This document shows, in pieces, positions 29,572 to 29,584 of a DNA stretch of 29,584 nucleotides; position 1 is the stretch's first letter; every line of letters begins with the position of its first letter. Source of the stretch: Collinsella sp. (lineage in GTDB: Bacteria > Actinomycetota > Coriobacteriia > Coriobacteriales > Coriobacteriaceae); assembly GCA_014871665.1 (NCBI GenBank), contig WGSL01000021.1:1-29584 (forward strand), read 5' to 3'. A program made the translations under genes and the position numbers. The notes beneath the pieces were generated by a model. That model did no database searches and had not been told where the DNA came from. It saw only the letters and a list, made by a program, of their open reading frames with translations.

Positions 29572-29584
29572 CCCCTGCGGAAAG

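Overview
The window is high-GC bacterial DNA with tight gene packing, mixed ATG/GTG starts and clear Shine-Dalgarno sites. It carries an unusually large lactose/galactose locus. The gene content and the style of the proteins suggest a gut Coriobacteriia member, most likely Collinsella or a close relative. This is a judgement from familiarity with such sequences; no database search was run.

Layout. (1) Positions 1-14601 hold three parallel modules, each made of a lactose-family PTS IICB permease gene, a GH1 6-phospho-beta-galactosidase gene and a divergent LacI-family repressor gene: module 1 (lacG1 41-1462, lacE1 1538-3316, lacI1 3592-4602), module 2 (lacE2 4935-6695, lacG2 6872-8320, lacI2 8656-9693) and module 3 (lacG3 9970-11409, lacE3 11476-13239, lacI3 13597-14601). 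Module 3 looks closest to classical LacE/LacG of lactic acid bacteria. (2) 14816-15154 is the only IIA gene seen (lacF); by inference it serves all three permeases. (3) 15440-16453 is an unrecognised membrane protein. (4) 16763-20028 holds lacA, lacB, a LacX-type mutarotase and lacC, the tagatose-6-phosphate pathway. (5) 20299-21600 is a DUF4143-type AAA ATPase in a segment bounded by 39-bp direct repeats. (6) 21905-24729 is galK-galT (Leloir pathway) with a fourth divergent LacI repressor (25068-26099). (7) 26229-27389 is a flavodiiron protein, 27464-28267 a DeoR/LacR-type repressor, and 28597-29454 a class II aldolase of the GatY/KbaY type that would complete the tagatose pathway.

How it works together (inference from families). 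Lactose or related beta-galactosides enter through IICB plus IIA as 6-phosphates and are cleaved by the GH1 enzymes to glucose and galactose-6-phosphate. LacAB isomerises this to tagatose-6-phosphate, LacC phosphorylates it and the aldolase splits the bisphosphate. Free galactose goes through the mutarotase, GalK and GalT; no galE is in the window.

The non-coding DNA is the most interesting part. Each LacI gene has its own variant of one operator design, with centre AC|GT and a changing triplet in one half-site. A separate element with two CCGTT boxes 21 bp apart recurs before lacF, lacA, the aldolase, lacI1, lacI2 and, more weakly, lacI3. Five 55-bp palindromes form small arrays behind lacI1 and lacI2. 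Two copies of a multi-stem structured element with compensatory base changes lie directly after the lacB and lacC stop codons. A 33-bp tandem repeat precedes the ATPase gene.
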